Shown here piece by piece: positions 12,326-24,450 of a DNA stretch of 64,000 bases. The position numbers and the translations under genes were made by a program. The notes beneath the pieces were generated by a model. It did no database searches. It was not told the origin of the DNA and saw only the letters and a list, made by a program, of their open reading frames with translations. This DNA comes from Ciona intestinalis (taxonomy: Eukaryota; Chordata; Ascidiacea; Phlebobranchia; Cionidae). The stretch covers positions 5,403,039 through 5,467,038 of the forward strand of contig NC_020173.2 in NCBI RefSeq assembly GCF_000224145.3, in the 5' to 3' direction. Each line of letters starts with the position of its first letter. Within the stretch, counting starts at the first letter, position 1.

Positions 12326-13510
12326 AATTCCACTTCATATTTCAATTTCTAGACCAAGTGTTTTAGATCAATTTGGCACAATCATGTCATATTTGACTAC
12401 ATTGATTGTTGCAGTCTTTGTATGCAAACTCGGCTGTGAATTCACCTCTTATATAACTTGACATATGTTGTTTAAAGTCCTAATTGATGCAAATAAACAT
12501 TTTATATGTATGGTTGTGTCTTGTGCATTAAAGTAATTCACATTTGATAATACAATTCTGTAATCCTATGTTAAAATAAAGAAGGGACAACTTGCCATAA
12601 GTTTAGCACAAGGTATCCAAATCTAAAACTAAGCAGCAATGTCAGTAAACCAAAGGTAAAAAATACAGAACAATTATCTATGTTCTTTGAGTATATAAGA
12701 CAATCGATGTCATGCCCAGAATTCTCAGTATGCTCGTAGTCGATAAATCGATAATAATGTGCATACCAGTCGTAAATCCAATACGATTTGGAATTAATGA
12801 ACGAATGTAACTTTATCCTCGAGTGCTGGGAAACGACAGTCGTTACAACACGGTTATAATGTAAAATGAATTATATATATATATATATACCTTGTGGCCG
12901 TCATAGTTCGTAGAGACACCGTGTTTATATACCGTCTCTGATGCCCGCTGATAGCAGCTTTTGTAACGGTGACCTTGAGATTGGGGAAATTTAATATTCC
13001 CGTTTGACGCAGAAGGTCGTGGTTTACGAAATGAGCGATGCGGGGATAAGCGCTCGCATGTCCCGCCAAATGCACAGTCACCCCGATAAGTAGGTAAGTA
13101 GACGAAAAAGGTTGCGAAAGAACTGCCACGTGTTTGTCAATTTTTGTCTGGAGAAAAAATGATTTAGCGACAGTTGGATTGTCTTTTCATTAGCATTGAG
13201 CAGAGGTAGGGCTCGTTGGCTGCAGCAGGTTCATCACTTTTAATGGAAGTATAATGCCGGATTAATGGAAAAAAATCGATTGCAAACGGATAAAGCTACA
13301 GTATGTTCATTTTCATTGGTCGTTACCGCTATATAAATCGACCAACGAAACATTTGGAAGTTATAATAGGTGTGTGCGTTTTCAAACTACTGCGTAATTA
13401 TAGGTAAATAGGTTTATATATATGAACATTTTAGTTTATCTAAATTTAATTCTTTGTTTCAGTTATTTAATTTAGTAAAATTATCTCAAATTAATCCCCA
13501 ATTTAACAAA
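12326..13510. promoter_or_regulatory. TIMM13 3' end and NDK promoter with TATA box and short 5'-UTR intron
   Basis: After the TIMM13 poly(A) signal the sequence carries no convincing gene; an open minus-strand frame at 12854-13129 has no ATG and matches nothing I know. Close to NDK there is a reversed CCAAT box (ATTGG, about 13315) and a TATA box TATATAAAT at 13330. A putative 59-bp 5'-UTR intron runs from GTAAAT at 13404 to TTTCAG at 13462. Confidence 0.55.
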
Positions 13511-13960
13511 ATGGAACGCACCTTTATTGCCGTAAAACCCGATGGTGTACAACGTGGTCTTGTTGGAAAAATTATCCAACGATTTGAAGAAAAAGGGTTC
13601 AAGCTTGTAGCTCTTAAAATGATCACTGCAACAGAAGACCATCTTAAGCTCCACTACGCTGATCTTGCAACTAAGAAGTTTTTCCCAGGGCTTGTTAAGT
13701 ACATGGCCTCTGGCCCAGTCGTTGCTATGGTATGGGAGGGACAAGATGTTGTAAAAACTGGAAGAGTGATGCTTGGTGCTACAAACCCAGCTGATTCCGC
13801 GCCAGGAACCATTAGAGGAGATTTCTGCATCCATGTTGGTCGCAATATTTGCCATGGATCTGATGCTGTAGAATCAGCAAACAAAGAAATTGCTCTTTGG
13901 TTTAAACCAGATGAACTCAACAACTACAAGAGCTGTGAAGCTGAATGGGTTTACGAATAA
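13511..13960 (+). CDS. NME2: Nucleoside diphosphate kinase (NME1/NME2 type)
   Basis: Intron-less coding region of 149 residues, close to human NME1/2 (152). It starts [19 protein letters not shown], and the catalytic histidine lies in the signature [12 protein letters not shown] (about residue 115). ATP-binding residues sit in KPDGVQRG and in the [15 protein letters not shown] segment, and the C-terminus ends EAEWVYE. It moves the gamma-phosphate between nucleoside triphosphates and diphosphates through a phosphohistidine, as a cytosolic hexamer. The ATG at 13511 gives the exact family N-terminus; the upstream in-frame extension lacks an ATG and lies in the 5' UTR. The assignment to the NME1/NME2 group is firm, but a one-to-one orthologue cannot be chosen. 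HMGCL follows 297 bp downstream on the same strand. Confidence 0.96.
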   Translation: MERTFIAVKPDGVQRGLVGKIIQRFEEKGFKLVALKMITATEDHLKLHYADLATKKFFPGLVKYMASGPVVAMVWEGQDVVKTGRVMLGATNPADSAPGTIRGDFCIHVGRNICHGSDAVESANKEIALWFKPDELNNYKSCEAEWVYE

Positions 13961-14257
13961 TCCAATGAACATTCACATCATATATATAATAAAATAGAAA
14001 AGTTCTCGCAATTTTGGTGTAGTACAACATATCGTGTTTAAAGTTCTGTAGTACTAATGTTCTTGCAATAAAACTTCATTAAATATTGTCTGTTTTTGGA
14101 ATAAACTGTTGCAAATCATGTTTGTCGATGTGTGTTAATGTTAAATAAAACCTGTGTTTCATGTTACTACATAGCTGCAGAACCCTGAACTAAAAATTTA
14201 ATAAATTCAAAGAAATGTTTTCCAAAATGTTAATTTGTGCTTTACAGAAAATCCAAT

Positions 14258-15217
14258 ATGTTAGGTGTTCTTAAATCATGCAACTATGTTGCTAGATTAA
14301 ACATGGCAACAAGAAAGTTTTCAGACTTCATAAAAATTGTTGAAGTAGGACCTAGAGATGGTTTACAAAATGAAAAGAAATTGGTTCCCACTGAAACTAA
14401 AGTGGAACTTATTAACCAGCTTTCAGAGTGCAACCTGCAATTCATTGAAGCTACCAGCTTTGTGTCACCTAAATGGGTTCCACAGATGAAAGATCATGTA
14501 GAGGTAATGCATCAAATACAGCGTAAACCAGGAGTTAAGTATTCAGCATTGACACCAAATATAAAAGGTTTTGAAGCAGCTTTTGCTTCAGAAGTTGATG
14601 AAGTAGCGGTTTTTGGGGCGGCGTCTGAATCATTCAGTCAGAAGAATATAAATTGCTCAATACAAGAGAGCTTGGAAAGATTCAGACCTGTGGTACAAGC
14701 GGCCAAGGATAATAATGTGCTGGTGCGCGGGTATGTGTCATGCGTGCTCGGTTGCCCGTATGAAGGAAATATCAAACCAAGCTCTGTCATCGATGTTGCT
14801 GAGCAGATGGTTGACATGGGTTGTTATGAAGTCTCTCTTGGAGACACTATTGGTGTTGGTACACCTGGCTCAATGAAGGTCTTATTGTCGGAACTGTTAA
14901 ACTCAATTTCAAATCAAATTATTGCACTGCACTGTCATGATACGTATGGTCAAGCTCTGGCTAACATACTGACAGGGTTGGAAATGGGAGTCACAACATT
15001 TGATTCTTCAGTTGCTGGACTGGGTGGGTGTCCTTATGCAAAAGGAGCATCAGGAAATGTGGCAACTGAAGATGTAATTTACATGATGAATGGAATGGGG
15101 CTGCAAACTGGAGTGGATTTGGATAAACTGTGTAAAGTTGGAAATTTTATCAGCACTTTTTTAAACAGAACCAATGCTTCAAAAGTTGGGCAAGCACTTT
15201 CGCACAAACAAAGTTAA
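14258..15217 (+). CDS. HMGCL: Hydroxymethylglutaryl-CoA lyase
   Basis: Single-exon coding region of 319 residues (human 325). It cleaves HMG-CoA into acetyl-CoA and acetoacetate in the mitochondrial matrix, in leucine breakdown and ketogenesis. The TIM-barrel landmarks are [12 protein letters not shown] at the N-terminus, [27 protein letters not shown], the metal-binding [12 protein letters not shown], and the lyase signature [14 protein letters not shown] with the catalytic cysteine. The first ~27 residues are basic and lack acid residues, fitting a mitochondrial presequence. The C-terminal peroxisomal tripeptide of vertebrate HMGCL (CKL) is absent; the protein ends HKQS. A TTTACAG acceptor sits 10 bp upstream of the ATG, suggesting cis-splicing from a 5' exon or spliced-leader trans-splicing. 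Confidence 0.96.
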   Translation: MLGVLKSCNYVARLNMATRKFSDFIKIVEVGPRDGLQNEKKLVPTETKVELINQLSECNLQFIEATSFVSPKWVPQMKDHVEVMHQIQRKPGVKYSALTPNIKGFEAAFASEVDEVAVFGAASESFSQKNINCSIQESLERFRPVVQAAKDNNVLVRGYVSCVLGCPYEGNIKPSSVIDVAEQMVDMGCYEVSLGDTIGVGTPGSMKVLLSELLNSISNQIIALHCHDTYGQALANILTGLEMGVTTFDSSVAGLGGCPYAKGASGNVATEDVIYMMNGMGLQTGVDLDKLCKVGNFISTFLNRTNASKVGQALSHKQS

Positions 15218-15541
15218 AATTTATATCTTATGATCTAAATAGTTGCAAAAACCTATACTTCATGAGTGTGTATGTGTGGTTACAGTTTAACAATTACCGG
15301 GTCCCTTAAATTATTGCATGTCTACAACGCCATTATATCGAACTAAATGGACATAGTAAATATTGTGATTTGTGAATATTGTGATTTGTGAATATACATA
15401 TACCAGGCATCTGAGGCATGCACATTAAAGGGATTGCAATTACCTACCTATACCTACCATACTACACTGTTTATGTTTTATATTTCACACAGAGCATATT
15501 AAGCACAATAGCCTCCTATATTTATTCCAAACAACGCGAGA
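15218..15541. other. Tail-to-tail interval HMGCL/BUD23
   Basis: About 320 bp between the converging stop codons of HMGCL (+) and BUD23 (-). It must hold both 3' UTRs. It has a short direct repeat (GAATATTGTGATTTGT twice, about 15356-15395) and no other feature that I can see. Confidence 0.55.
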
Positions 15542-16685
15542 TCAAAATCTTGGCTTTCGTTTTCGTCCAGTATACTTCGTATTAATTGAAACTTCTTTCC
15601 CTTGACGTTTTCTTCTTTCCTTTTTCTCAATAATCCAATCTCTTGATTTTTTGATACTTTTGTTTCGTTTATCTGAACCACGTTGCTCTCTCTCTTTAAC
15701 ATATTTAATTTGTCTTTTCTTTTTTGCCTCTTCTTCTGTCCCAAGAGCCTTGGGAAGAGTAGGCGATGCAACTCCACAAAATAAACAGAGAAAAATCTTC
15801 TTTGCCTTTGTACTGTTGGGGAAATCCACCACCACACCTCCGCCAAACCCAGAGCGAATTGCTTGGGTCGTAATAAGCTCCAACTGCTGTGGGCTTTCAG
15901 GGTATAACTGGTGAAGGAAAAATAATATAAGAGTTGTATGATACAGGCTTATATATAGATAGAGATTATATCTTACAGAAATAGTTTGAAAAGGTTCTAT
16001 GACTAATATATCAATGGGGGTTTTAATTTGCACTGTTGTATGGTACAGACTTGAAACGAATTATATCTTACAGTAAAGTCTTAAAAATAATCTGTAAATA
16101 ATTAATCAAAGATAGTTTTAATTTACATTTTACACAATTGTACGCAAATAAACAACACAATATACACGTTTGTTTAATTACGATAGCGAAGATTAAAAAA
16201 ACTACCTGAAATACAGCTCTGCTCCCATGTTTCATCGCAGCATATAAGGTGGAAAAGAATTTGTAAAGTCTCTTAACTGGGTTGTGGTACTTCTTATCAG
16301 CATTGCATAACCATTGCAATGCAGATATACTGATCACGCCATCAAATGTACCGGGCCGAAAAGAAACACCTTGCCCAGCATCGCTTAGCACCACGTCTCC
16401 CTCCACCTCTCTTTCTCTTGCAACATCCAACATAGCTGAACTAATGTCCATCCCAATCCAGATATGTCCCTGTTCTGTTAAGCATTCCCCGCTAAGTCCA
16501 GATCCGCATCCAACATCCAGGAGCATACAAGGTGTATCTTCAGGAAGATTAAGAAGCTCAATTGCTCTTTCAGACATCTCAGTTTGAATATCAATCATCC
16601 GTGAATTGCTGGTGTATTTCTGCGCCTCTTTTTGATCGTAAAATATATCCGGTGGAGCACGACTTTCAGGGCGATTTTTCGACAT
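15542..16685 (-). CDS. BUD23: 18S rRNA (guanine-N7) methyltransferase Bud23
   Basis: Two exons (16685-16206 and 15907-15542) join in phase 0 to give 281 residues, the same size as human BUD23/WBSCR22. The N-terminus carries [20 protein letters not shown], the class I SAM-binding motif is [15 protein letters not shown] (about residues 55-70), and post-[10 protein letters not shown] follows. The family block [17 protein letters not shown] comes next. The basic C-terminal Bud23 domain ends [19 protein letters not shown] and [10 protein letters not shown], almost identical to vertebrates. It methylates a specific guanosine of 18S rRNA with TRMT112 as partner and is needed for 40S maturation in the nucleus. 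Confidence 0.96.
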
Positions 16686-17693
16686 ATTTAGTTTTATAAA
16701 TATACAGGCAGTGGAAGTACCTTACTCTACATACAGTACATTGCACCCAACCTATTATAAAACAAACATGCAGCTGTGTAGAAATGAGTTCAAAAACGAG
16801 GATGAACTACTATTAATAAAGATGAGTGAATCAAGTGAATGTAACTTATTTATCCTTGCATGACACGGCAATCTGTCGTCGTAACACGAAAAAAACGCTG
16901 CCGGTCAGGCTCGGAAAATTAACAAATCTCGAACTTATTTACTACTATAATAGTCTCTATACACATGGCGCAGAGGGCGCCATGTCTATACATATTAATA
17001 ACCGGTGCTAGAGAGGAATCCTCCCCCCTTGCCTATAGAAAAAACGAGAAACTAAAAAAGGAAAATAAACTTAACTGTTTAATACCTTTGGTTGATGAAT
17101 AATTATTCTCGTTGTCCCTCATCTGTATTGTAGCTTTCTCCGTAAACGAACTGACCACTCAATTAACATACATTTAGTTTAAGACTACTAGTATAGGGGT
17201 CCCTTTAAATAGCAAAACTTACTTCTTTCTCTCAGACAGGATGTTTTGGCCTCGCACGTGTTTTGGCCGAAACGACCAAAAAGACCCAAAATATGTGCGC
17301 GTTTAGTGCGAGTCGTTTTCGTGTTAATAACATCACTTCAAATTAATACGACAAGTTTAAAACAGAATGACCGTTTCCCTATGAATATTTTAACCTAAAA
17401 TAATGCCGATCCAAACAAAGCGCTTCAGGATTTTCGTTTTAAACAATGGTACTTCCGTGAGTAACTCTCCATCCAAACAGCTTTAAAAATACAAACAAAT
17501 AAATGAATTTACAGTATAAGATTTACAAGCGTAGTTTTCATTATTACTGTTGTAAAAGTTCCTATTTATACTGATATCGCAGAACTATTGTAACTTATGC
17601 TTGCGTTTGAAAACAGATGACATGGCAGTTCTGAACTTTTTGCACTTTGCATGCTACGTATTTAGTTTGAAAACAAGGATTTGAAATTCTTTT
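16686..17693. other. BUD23 upstream region and SREK1 3' UTR
   Basis: Both flanking genes are on the minus strand, so BUD23's promoter and SREK1's 3' end share this kilobase. At about 17000-17040 there is one end of the GGTGCTAGTGAAGAATCC-type TIR element (here CGGTGCTAGAGAGGAATCC), apparently a solo end. A clump of TTTTGGCC/CACGTG-like sequence lies at 17245-17300. No protein-coding frame is supported. Confidence 0.45.
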
Positions 17694-20600
17694 TCAAGTA
17701 GCCGCTGCAACTTCCCCATTTTGTTGCATTGGAGCAACATTCTCTGTAGCTTCTTTATCGGCGCCATTTGTCTTGCCTTCTTCTTTATCATCTCCACCTT
17801 TGCTTTTCTTCTTATCTTTATCACGGTCTTTGTGGTCGCGCTTTCTGTCCCGACGATGTCTGCTGGATCTGACAAAAATCATGTTAAAATACAAACAATT
17901 GGATTCTTTGACAATTATTAATGAATAAGCCACATAATATTTGATACAATTGATCCAAACCAGTGGTCCATTATGGGTTGCCTAAATTGTCAGCCATAAA
18001 TTAAAGATAAAAAATTTAAAATAACTTTAAAAAATCATCATTCATCTACAAATTTACATATCTTGTATTAAAGTGGAAATGAGGTGTAAAAAACAGAACA
18101 CCCATGGGCCATGTTATAACACTGTCATTGCTTCACCACGGGAAGAAAATAAGTCACAATTATCATTTAGTTCATTATCTTACTTTTTACTGTGTGATCT
18201 TGATCTGGATCTTTTCCGAGACCTGGAACGTGATTTTCTCTTTTTATGATCTCTACTTCTACTACGACTACGATGGCTTCTCCTGGAAAATACAACGAAT
18301 GAATTCATACAAAAACCTTTCAATTAAACCAAAAAAAATTAAAAATTCACTAACGCTCATTTTTGAGGTAATGCTCCCAAGTAACCCACTGTAGGACCTC
18401 ACCCACATAGAATGGAATAAAATAGCAACATTTCAAAAACCTAATATCTTACAAAACTTACTTGCGTGACCTTGATCGTGATCTTCGACTGCGACCTCTG
18501 GATTTTGACCTTGACCTTCTGCGTCTGGATCGATCTCTGCTTCTTGATTTTCTTCGATGACGATGTCGTGACCTTGACCTGCTCCTGCTGCGACGACCTT
18601 CACAAATATATTATATTTTACATTAAAAACTTCTTGTTATTAAAAGGTAAATACATATTTTTTTTATTACGTTTTTCTTTAAAAAAAAATTTAAAAATGT
18701 TTTACATTTAAAAAAACATAGCAAATACCAAGTTTTTACAAAAATAATTTACATACATTAATTGTAAGCCTGTTTAAACGACTATCAGTTTGTCACTTTA
18801 TTCTTTCTCTTTATTTTATATATCCTACCTTTAAATGTTTATTATCGTAATTTAAATACAAATCAAAGATAAAATTATTATAACTAAAACACTTACGTGA
18901 TTTCTCTGGGTCCAAAGCGCGAGATATGAGAGACTGAGCCTCCCTAACTCTCTTCATAGCTTCATCAATTTCCTTTGTAGCAGTGTCATTCACAGGTTTT
19001 ACAGCAGGCTTTACTATTGCGTTGTTTGAGTGATTTATTCTGAAAAATAAATGGTATAACTAAATTATAAGTTTTTATTTAACTCTGATTTTATTCCGAA
19101 AAAATAATGAAGTAAAATTCATCAACTGTTGATGAAATCAAATTCATTGCAACTAAATTATTTATTCTATAGCCTATTTTTTTAGTTTTAAAACTCATCT
19201 ATTTACTTCAATGCTCTGTCCCCGAAAAGAGTTCCATTGAGTTTCATAGCGCTATCAACATGCTCTATTTTCGCAAACTCTATAAATGCGAATCTTGTAG
19301 GTTGAGTTTCATCTCCTGCCATCCTTACGAACTTAACTTCTCCACAAGTCCCAAAGAACGTCATCAACTGATCTGCTGTTGCTTGCTGTAGCGGGAACAG
19401 TGAAGATTACAAGTTTGTCGTTATAAGTGTGATTTAAAGTTGCAAGAAATAGCACTAATTGATTGCATAGGTGGCAAAATAAGTGTTCACACCGCATTTA
19501 TCAAGTTTTTTAATTTAAGTGAAATTTAGGTTGGGTGACATTGTTAAAGCAGTTACACAAGCAGTTACACTCATAGTAGTCAAACATAGGGAGCCTTGTT
19601 GATTAATGTGGTGAATGCAATATACTTTGACTCTGCTTGTTTGTATAGACACCTAACACCAAGGTGGAGCTGTTCTGGGCCTAAAACTGGGAAGCTAAAA
19701 CAAATGTATCCCACAGAGCCGCAGGCATCTCTAATATTACACATATGCATAAAGGTAACATACATAGATTCCTACATGTAAGAAGTGGTACAAATTTTAC
19801 ATAGGTGACAAAGAGATTTTGACACATAACTTCTATCATACACACCTTGGAGTCCAAATTTCCAACATAAATCGTTCTTTTTATTTCATCTAGTTTGGTT
19901 TGATCAATTACACCTCCAGCCTTCAAGGTAAAATAATGTTCACTTATATTAAATGTTTAGTATTCCAATTTCCACAGCTTGGCTTAGTTTTAACTTCTTT
20001 ATAAACCTACTCCTAAACTTTAAATGCTATGAAACACATAACACACAAAAAATCCAGTCCAGTAAATTGTCCAGTAAATTGTATAAGATATATATTTCGG
20101 TTGAATGGCATCATCAGTCTTTTATTTAAACAGATTTTAAACTAACGATGCCAACAGGGTAAGATACAAGAAATTTATTACAGTTACCTATTTGAAGTTA
20201 TAAAAATATTAACCTGTATCAACGCAGTAGCTGGTGTTGCAAACTGCATGGCGACGGTTTCATTTGGAATGATACCTGAAACGTAAACAAGAATCAACAA
20301 ACGTTTATGGAATCATAAACTTACATTTGCCACATAGTTGTTACAAATCATGGGTAAATTTAATCACTTTTTTAGTTAAATACATCACTTGGCGGTGTAT
20401 GGAGTTGAATAGGTATAAGTATACACTGTTTAAAGTACCGGGTTTTATATAACTTGTGCATCAAATAGTTAAACAAAACATGAGCTCGTAAGCAGAGCAG
20501 TGACTTCCACGTCTTGCCTCAATCTGTATAACACAGAGAGAAACAAAAACAAGAGGGTTTTTTATTTATTTTTGGTGAAAAAATATAAAAAGTCGTTGTG

Positions 20601-21884
20601 GGTGTCCAACATTCTGCGCAACGATGGAAGAATAAAGAAGATAGGCTGGCTTTGATTCCGGCTGAATAACAATGCACAAAAACAGAAAAACACAATGTGA
20701 GCACCTCTTAAAATGTAAGTACACATTACAGCCTATTTATATATATATATATATAAACTAAATTTAAAAAAGAGAAGTATTTTATTTCACATATATATAC
20801 ATAGGTTAAGTTTTAAGTGCACTACTTTTTTAGTCAAAACATTTTTTGGGGGAGATTTTAAGTTATATAAACTAAGAACTGAACTATTATTTATAGACTA
20901 TATAGTTTATGCTGTGTGTATGTGAATACAGCAATAAGGCCAGCATGGCTAAGGAATGGAGAGTCTAAGGACCTGTAAAGCATACAACAGGAAAGTGTTA
21001 ACAAGCCACTTCTTATATATATATAATGGATTTGATTTACACCATAGGCATACGAAGGTGACGGCATATATTAACTTCACTTGAAGAGCTAACACTTTTC
21101 TTGAGCCGGCGACGATTCTGTTTACACATAAAACAAACATATTTATAGCCCCTACCTAGTACCTAATATAGCAAATATAAAAACACTTTATTTAAAAAAT
21201 GTCTCAATTAAGCCTTCATGGTGCTTACCATCGGTATATGGAACACAAATAAGGGCTCGGTCAATAAAAACGGTGCTGGTTAGATGCTGGGCCACTCCAA
21301 CAGATGAAGGATCAGCATATTTTATAAACGCTACCTTTGTGCCTGGGTTGTTCGGGTCCCTATGGAAAAAAAACTTAATTTTAAATAACATTGAAAAGAG
21401 TGTTTACTGTTTAATAGGTTTTTTAATTTTGTCTAAGTTTTTCAGTGCTTGGTTTGAATTATCTATTAGGATCTCTAAGAAAAATGTACAAGTTATATTG
21501 TACACACTGTAAGGATGCTTTTGACAACGTTTGGATTAAATTTAAAAAAAGAGTTTGATTTCAAATAAGATCATTAACATGTTTTAAAGAATAACCTATA
21601 TTATCTGTACCAGTAAGTTTTAATTTGCGTTTTGATGTATTGCATTTTTTCTTTAGCATTTTTTTATCTGTTAATGTGCTGCCAAATATTAAAATAATTG
21701 CAAAGGGTCCATTAGGCAAATTTTTCTGAAAAGTTAAGTAGCATAACAAAACGATAACTTACGGGTTTCTTGGAAAAAGTTCAAACTCCACAAATGTCCC
21801 GAGGTGATCAAATAGAGTATGGATTTGTTCCAGTGTTGCAGTTGGTGCTATGTTCGTGACTTGAATCACATCAGTTGTTGCCAT
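17694..21884 (-). CDS. SREK1: Splicing regulatory SR-related protein SREK1
   Basis: Nine exons (21884-21763, 21359-21229, 20275-20214, 19920-19846, 19385-19207, 19039-18897, 18597-18462, 18282-18184, 17868-17694) join in phase to give 373 residues. The first RRM starts MATTDVIQVTNIAPTA, as in vertebrate SREK1. A linker GGVIDQTKLDEIKRTIYVGNL leads to a second RRM with RNP1-like TRFAFIEFA. Then comes the SREK1-specific helix KEIDEAMKRVREAQSLISRAL. An RS domain encoded by three exons and a lysine/aspartate-rich tail complete it. It is a nuclear regulator of alternative splice-site choice that antagonises or cooperates with classical SR proteins. It is shorter than the human protein, mainly in the RS/EK tail. 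A TTTCAG acceptor lies just upstream of the ATG. IK lies 412 bp upstream on the same strand. Confidence 0.93.
17945..18115 (+). repeat. SINE fragment
   Basis: CCAAACCAGTGGTCCATTATGG, then TTGTCAGCCATAAATTA and ATCATCATCTACAAATTTACATA: the 3' half of the window's SINE family, in a SREK1 intron. Confidence 0.6.
20040..20160. repeat. Fragment of AAAATCAAGTCTAACCAATT-type repeat
   Basis: Contains GTATAAGATATATATTTCGGT and GAATGGCATCATCAGTCTTTT, blocks shared with about 61540-61625. A short direct duplication (CCAGTAAATTGT twice) is present. SREK1 intron. Confidence 0.45.
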
Positions 21885-22296
21885 TGTTCAAGACTTTCAG
21901 ATCATAGGTGCCTGAAACGGTCCGAAAAATCAGTCAGTTTATGCTGCAAAAAGCCCTAAAATCTGCAACGACACAGGAAAAGAATGGTAAAAAAAGAAAA
22001 AAATGAGCACTATTGATATGAAAACCAATTGTAAACAACAATTATTACAATTTATAATCAACATTATGATTTACTGTTGCGTAAATATTGCTAGAAACAT
22101 GCACTATACCCATGTAATGTAACTGTCTGTATTAAGCATGTTATAACAATTTACTGTATGCAGAAAAGGGCAATTTATGTTGAAATCTATACTTTATATC
22201 CAAAGTGTTTTAGCGTACAATAACTGTAATCTGTTAATGCAGATTTTGATTTTCAAAAGACTAAAAATTCCAGCAACTGGATAAACAACAATATTT

Positions 22297-23877
22297 TTAA
22301 TATTTCGGTTTCTTGTAATCCCCACTGCTTGAAGGACCTCCTTTCCTCTTGGTGATAATCTGCTGTATTTGTTGCAGCTCACGATTAAGTTTTTGTTTCT
22401 CGTTTTGCTCCCTTGTTCTTCTAGTCTTGCGCCCCCCCGACATTTTTATGCCGTACTGGAACGCAGCTTTAGGCATGGCTTCCTTCTTGGACATGTAGCT
22501 GCTGTATTCTTCTTGTGTGTCAAAGTCCCACCTTCCAACAGGCCCCTTCTTGTGCCCATTGTCCATTTTCGAGTAGTCTGCTTCATCATCGCTATCCTCG
22601 CCCAGCCCAGCAATATTGAACTGTGTCGATGGATAACACTCTGCATAACTGTCAGGCACACTGGCTTTGCTGCTTCCAACGAGAGCATTTCCTTTGTGTT
22701 TATTCTTAACTTCTTGTTCAGCCTTTTTGTTCTTTTCCACCGCTTGTTTTTCGGAGATATTTTTCACCAACTCCTTTATAGAGGAATCAGCTGCAGCTTT
22801 GAGAGTGTCTAAGCTTTCATCTGGTTTTGGTTTCTCAAAGTATGGGCCAACACCGTCGCTCTTTCGTTTTGATGATTTTTTCAATGAAGGAACATATTCT
22901 CCTGCATCGTCATATATGTTGAGATTTGCATCTGATGATTTAACAGCTTTCTCCTCCAGCTTTAATTTCTTTTCCTTTTTCTTGCGATGTTTATCTTTAG
23001 GCCCTTGACGCAGGTAAGCTAAAATCTGAGTCAGCTTATTTATGACAATATCATTAGTGGACAGGGTAGTGTGCACTTCCAAATTCGGGCAATCTGCTTT
23101 ACTCCGAATCAAAGTCGTCGGGATATCAGATTCTGCGTAATCATCTTCTAATTCGAACACATACGCCATTCTTCCTGGTAAAAACGTCTCATTTCGCTGA
23201 GGCAACTTTGTCTGGAACAATGTCCGGAATACATTCTTCGCCATTTTGTTATTGATCTCGTCAAAGTTCCCTGTGCTCTCAGTGTTTTCCTCTTCTTCCT
23301 CTTCTTCTTCTCCTTTCTCCAGAATGGTATCCAATTCCTCTTCCTCCATCTCCTTGGTAGATATCTCCGCTCTTACCTTCTGCAACAGGGCATAATCCAG
23401 CCCTTTCACAAGATGAGTATGCGCCATGTCTCCTCCCAAGAACTTGGACTCCTGGATGACTTGTCTACGTTTTTCCGCAGTCGTCCGATCACTGGGAGCA
23501 TTAGGACCAACAGCTCTGTAATCCGCAGTAGTGCTAAGAAGTTCAACATCATTATAGTCACCAGTCCCCTCCCTTCTTTCTTTAGATCTATCTCTGTATT
23601 TCTTATCAAGCTCCGCTTGTCTCTCCATTTCTTGTTTCTTCAGCTTTGCATAAAAACTCTTCTTTTTCCTCCTTTGCTCCGCTGCTGATTCGTTCGCGGC
23701 GGAATATTCCTTCGGAACGGCAAACCCTCTTTTCGTTTTTTCTCCGGACCCCTTTCCATCCGAACGTCTCGGGGTCGTAAGAAACTTCCGGAAATCAGCA
23801 TTAGTGAGAGGCTGATCTTGAGATCCTGCATCATCTACATCTGGAGCCATAGGATTCGAAAAAACTTCCGTCGCCAT
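22297..23877 (-). CDS. IK: Spliceosomal B-complex protein RED (IK cytokine homologue)
   Basis: Single-exon coding region of 526 residues (human 557). The N-terminal RED_N region is well conserved: PLTNADFRKFLTTPRR, KKKSFYAKLKKQEME, KYRDRSKERREGTGDYND, FLGGDMAHTHLVKGLDYALL. The middle holds an acidic EEE run and FLPGRMAYVFELEDDYAESDIP. The RED_C region is recognisable by GRWDFDTQEEYSSYMSKKEAMPKAAFQYG followed by a basic tail. The long RE/RD/RED dipeptide repeat that names the vertebrate protein is not evident. RED works with SMU1 in activation of the spliceosome before catalysis. The open frame covers the whole conserved protein without introns, unlike most neighbours. It is divergent from the gene at 24451. 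Confidence 0.95.
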   Translation of the reverse strand: MATEVFSNPMAPDVDDAGSQDQPLTNADFRKFLTTPRRSDGKGSGEKTKRGFAVPKEYSAANESAAEQRRKKKSFYAKLKKQEMERQAELDKKYRDRSKERREGTGDYNDVELLSTTADYRAVGPNAPSDRTTAEKRRQVIQESKFLGGDMAHTHLVKGLDYALLQKVRAEISTKEMEEEELDTILEKGEEEEEEEENTESTGNFDEINNKMAKNVFRTLFQTKLPQRNETFLPGRMAYVFELEDDYAESDIPTTLIRSKADCPNLEVHTTLSTNDIVINKLTQILAYLRQGPKDKHRKKKEKKLKLEEKAVKSSDANLNIYDDAGEYVPSLKKSSKRKSDGVGPYFEKPKPDESLDTLKAAADSSIKELVKNISEKQAVEKNKKAEQEVKNKHKGNALVGSSKASVPDSYAECYPSTQFNIAGLGEDSDDEADYSKMDNGHKKGPVGRWDFDTQEEYSSYMSKKEAMPKAAFQYGIKMSGGRKTRRTREQNEKQKLNRELQQIQQIITKRKGGPSSSGDYKKPKY

Positions 23878-24450
23878 TTGGAACTTTCAATTTCAACATA
23901 TACAAGTACAGTACTTGTATGAACTCTAATACGTCGAACTAATGGTCAAAGAATTTGCAGTTTAGTTTATGGAATAATAAATCATAGCGGCAATGAAACG
24001 ATATACACATTAAAAAGTAACCCAAAATTTGCACTACAAAAACAGTTTTTTATTATATCAATGGTGTGCTAACTTAAAAGTGCGCAGTTTCTTGCCAAAA
24101 CAACGAACAAACGACGATCCTTCTAAACTTTTCTAGTTTTGGATAAAATATACGATTTCTATGAACCTAGTAAACTGTAACTAAAACGAATGAGACCAAA
24201 GTCATTTCATTTTTCGCGCCATCCCTAATGTTTAATATATATTTCTAATGCATATATTGCATGTATGTAAACTGAAGTGACATTTTCACATTACTTTAAT
24301 ACATTTTTACATTAAAACAAACTGTTTTCCATTTCACAAGAGATATCAAGCGAGCGTTCATAAAAAGAACTGCTGCAAACTTGCAAAACATTCGGTTATA
24401 TATGTCGATATTAAAACTATTTTCCACTTGCAATGAGGCTCTGAAAGCAC
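23878..24450. promoter_or_regulatory. Divergent promoter region, IK / gene at 24451
   Basis: 573 bp between two head-to-head genes. It is AT-rich, with no clear TATA box for either. The small GC-richer stretch near 24105-24225 is the best candidate for core promoter sequence. Confidence 0.4.

Noticed and set aside
12854-13129. Minus-strand 91-codon open frame near NDK
   Set aside because: No ATG start, a low-complexity TA-repeat end, no splice context and no known family.
15651-15914. Plus-strand frame over BUD23 exon 2
   Set aside because: Shadow of the conserved minus-strand coding region.
23413-23688. Several frames antisense or out of frame to IK
   Set aside because: Overlap a fully conserved coding region; typical shadow frames of lysine/glutamate-rich sequence.
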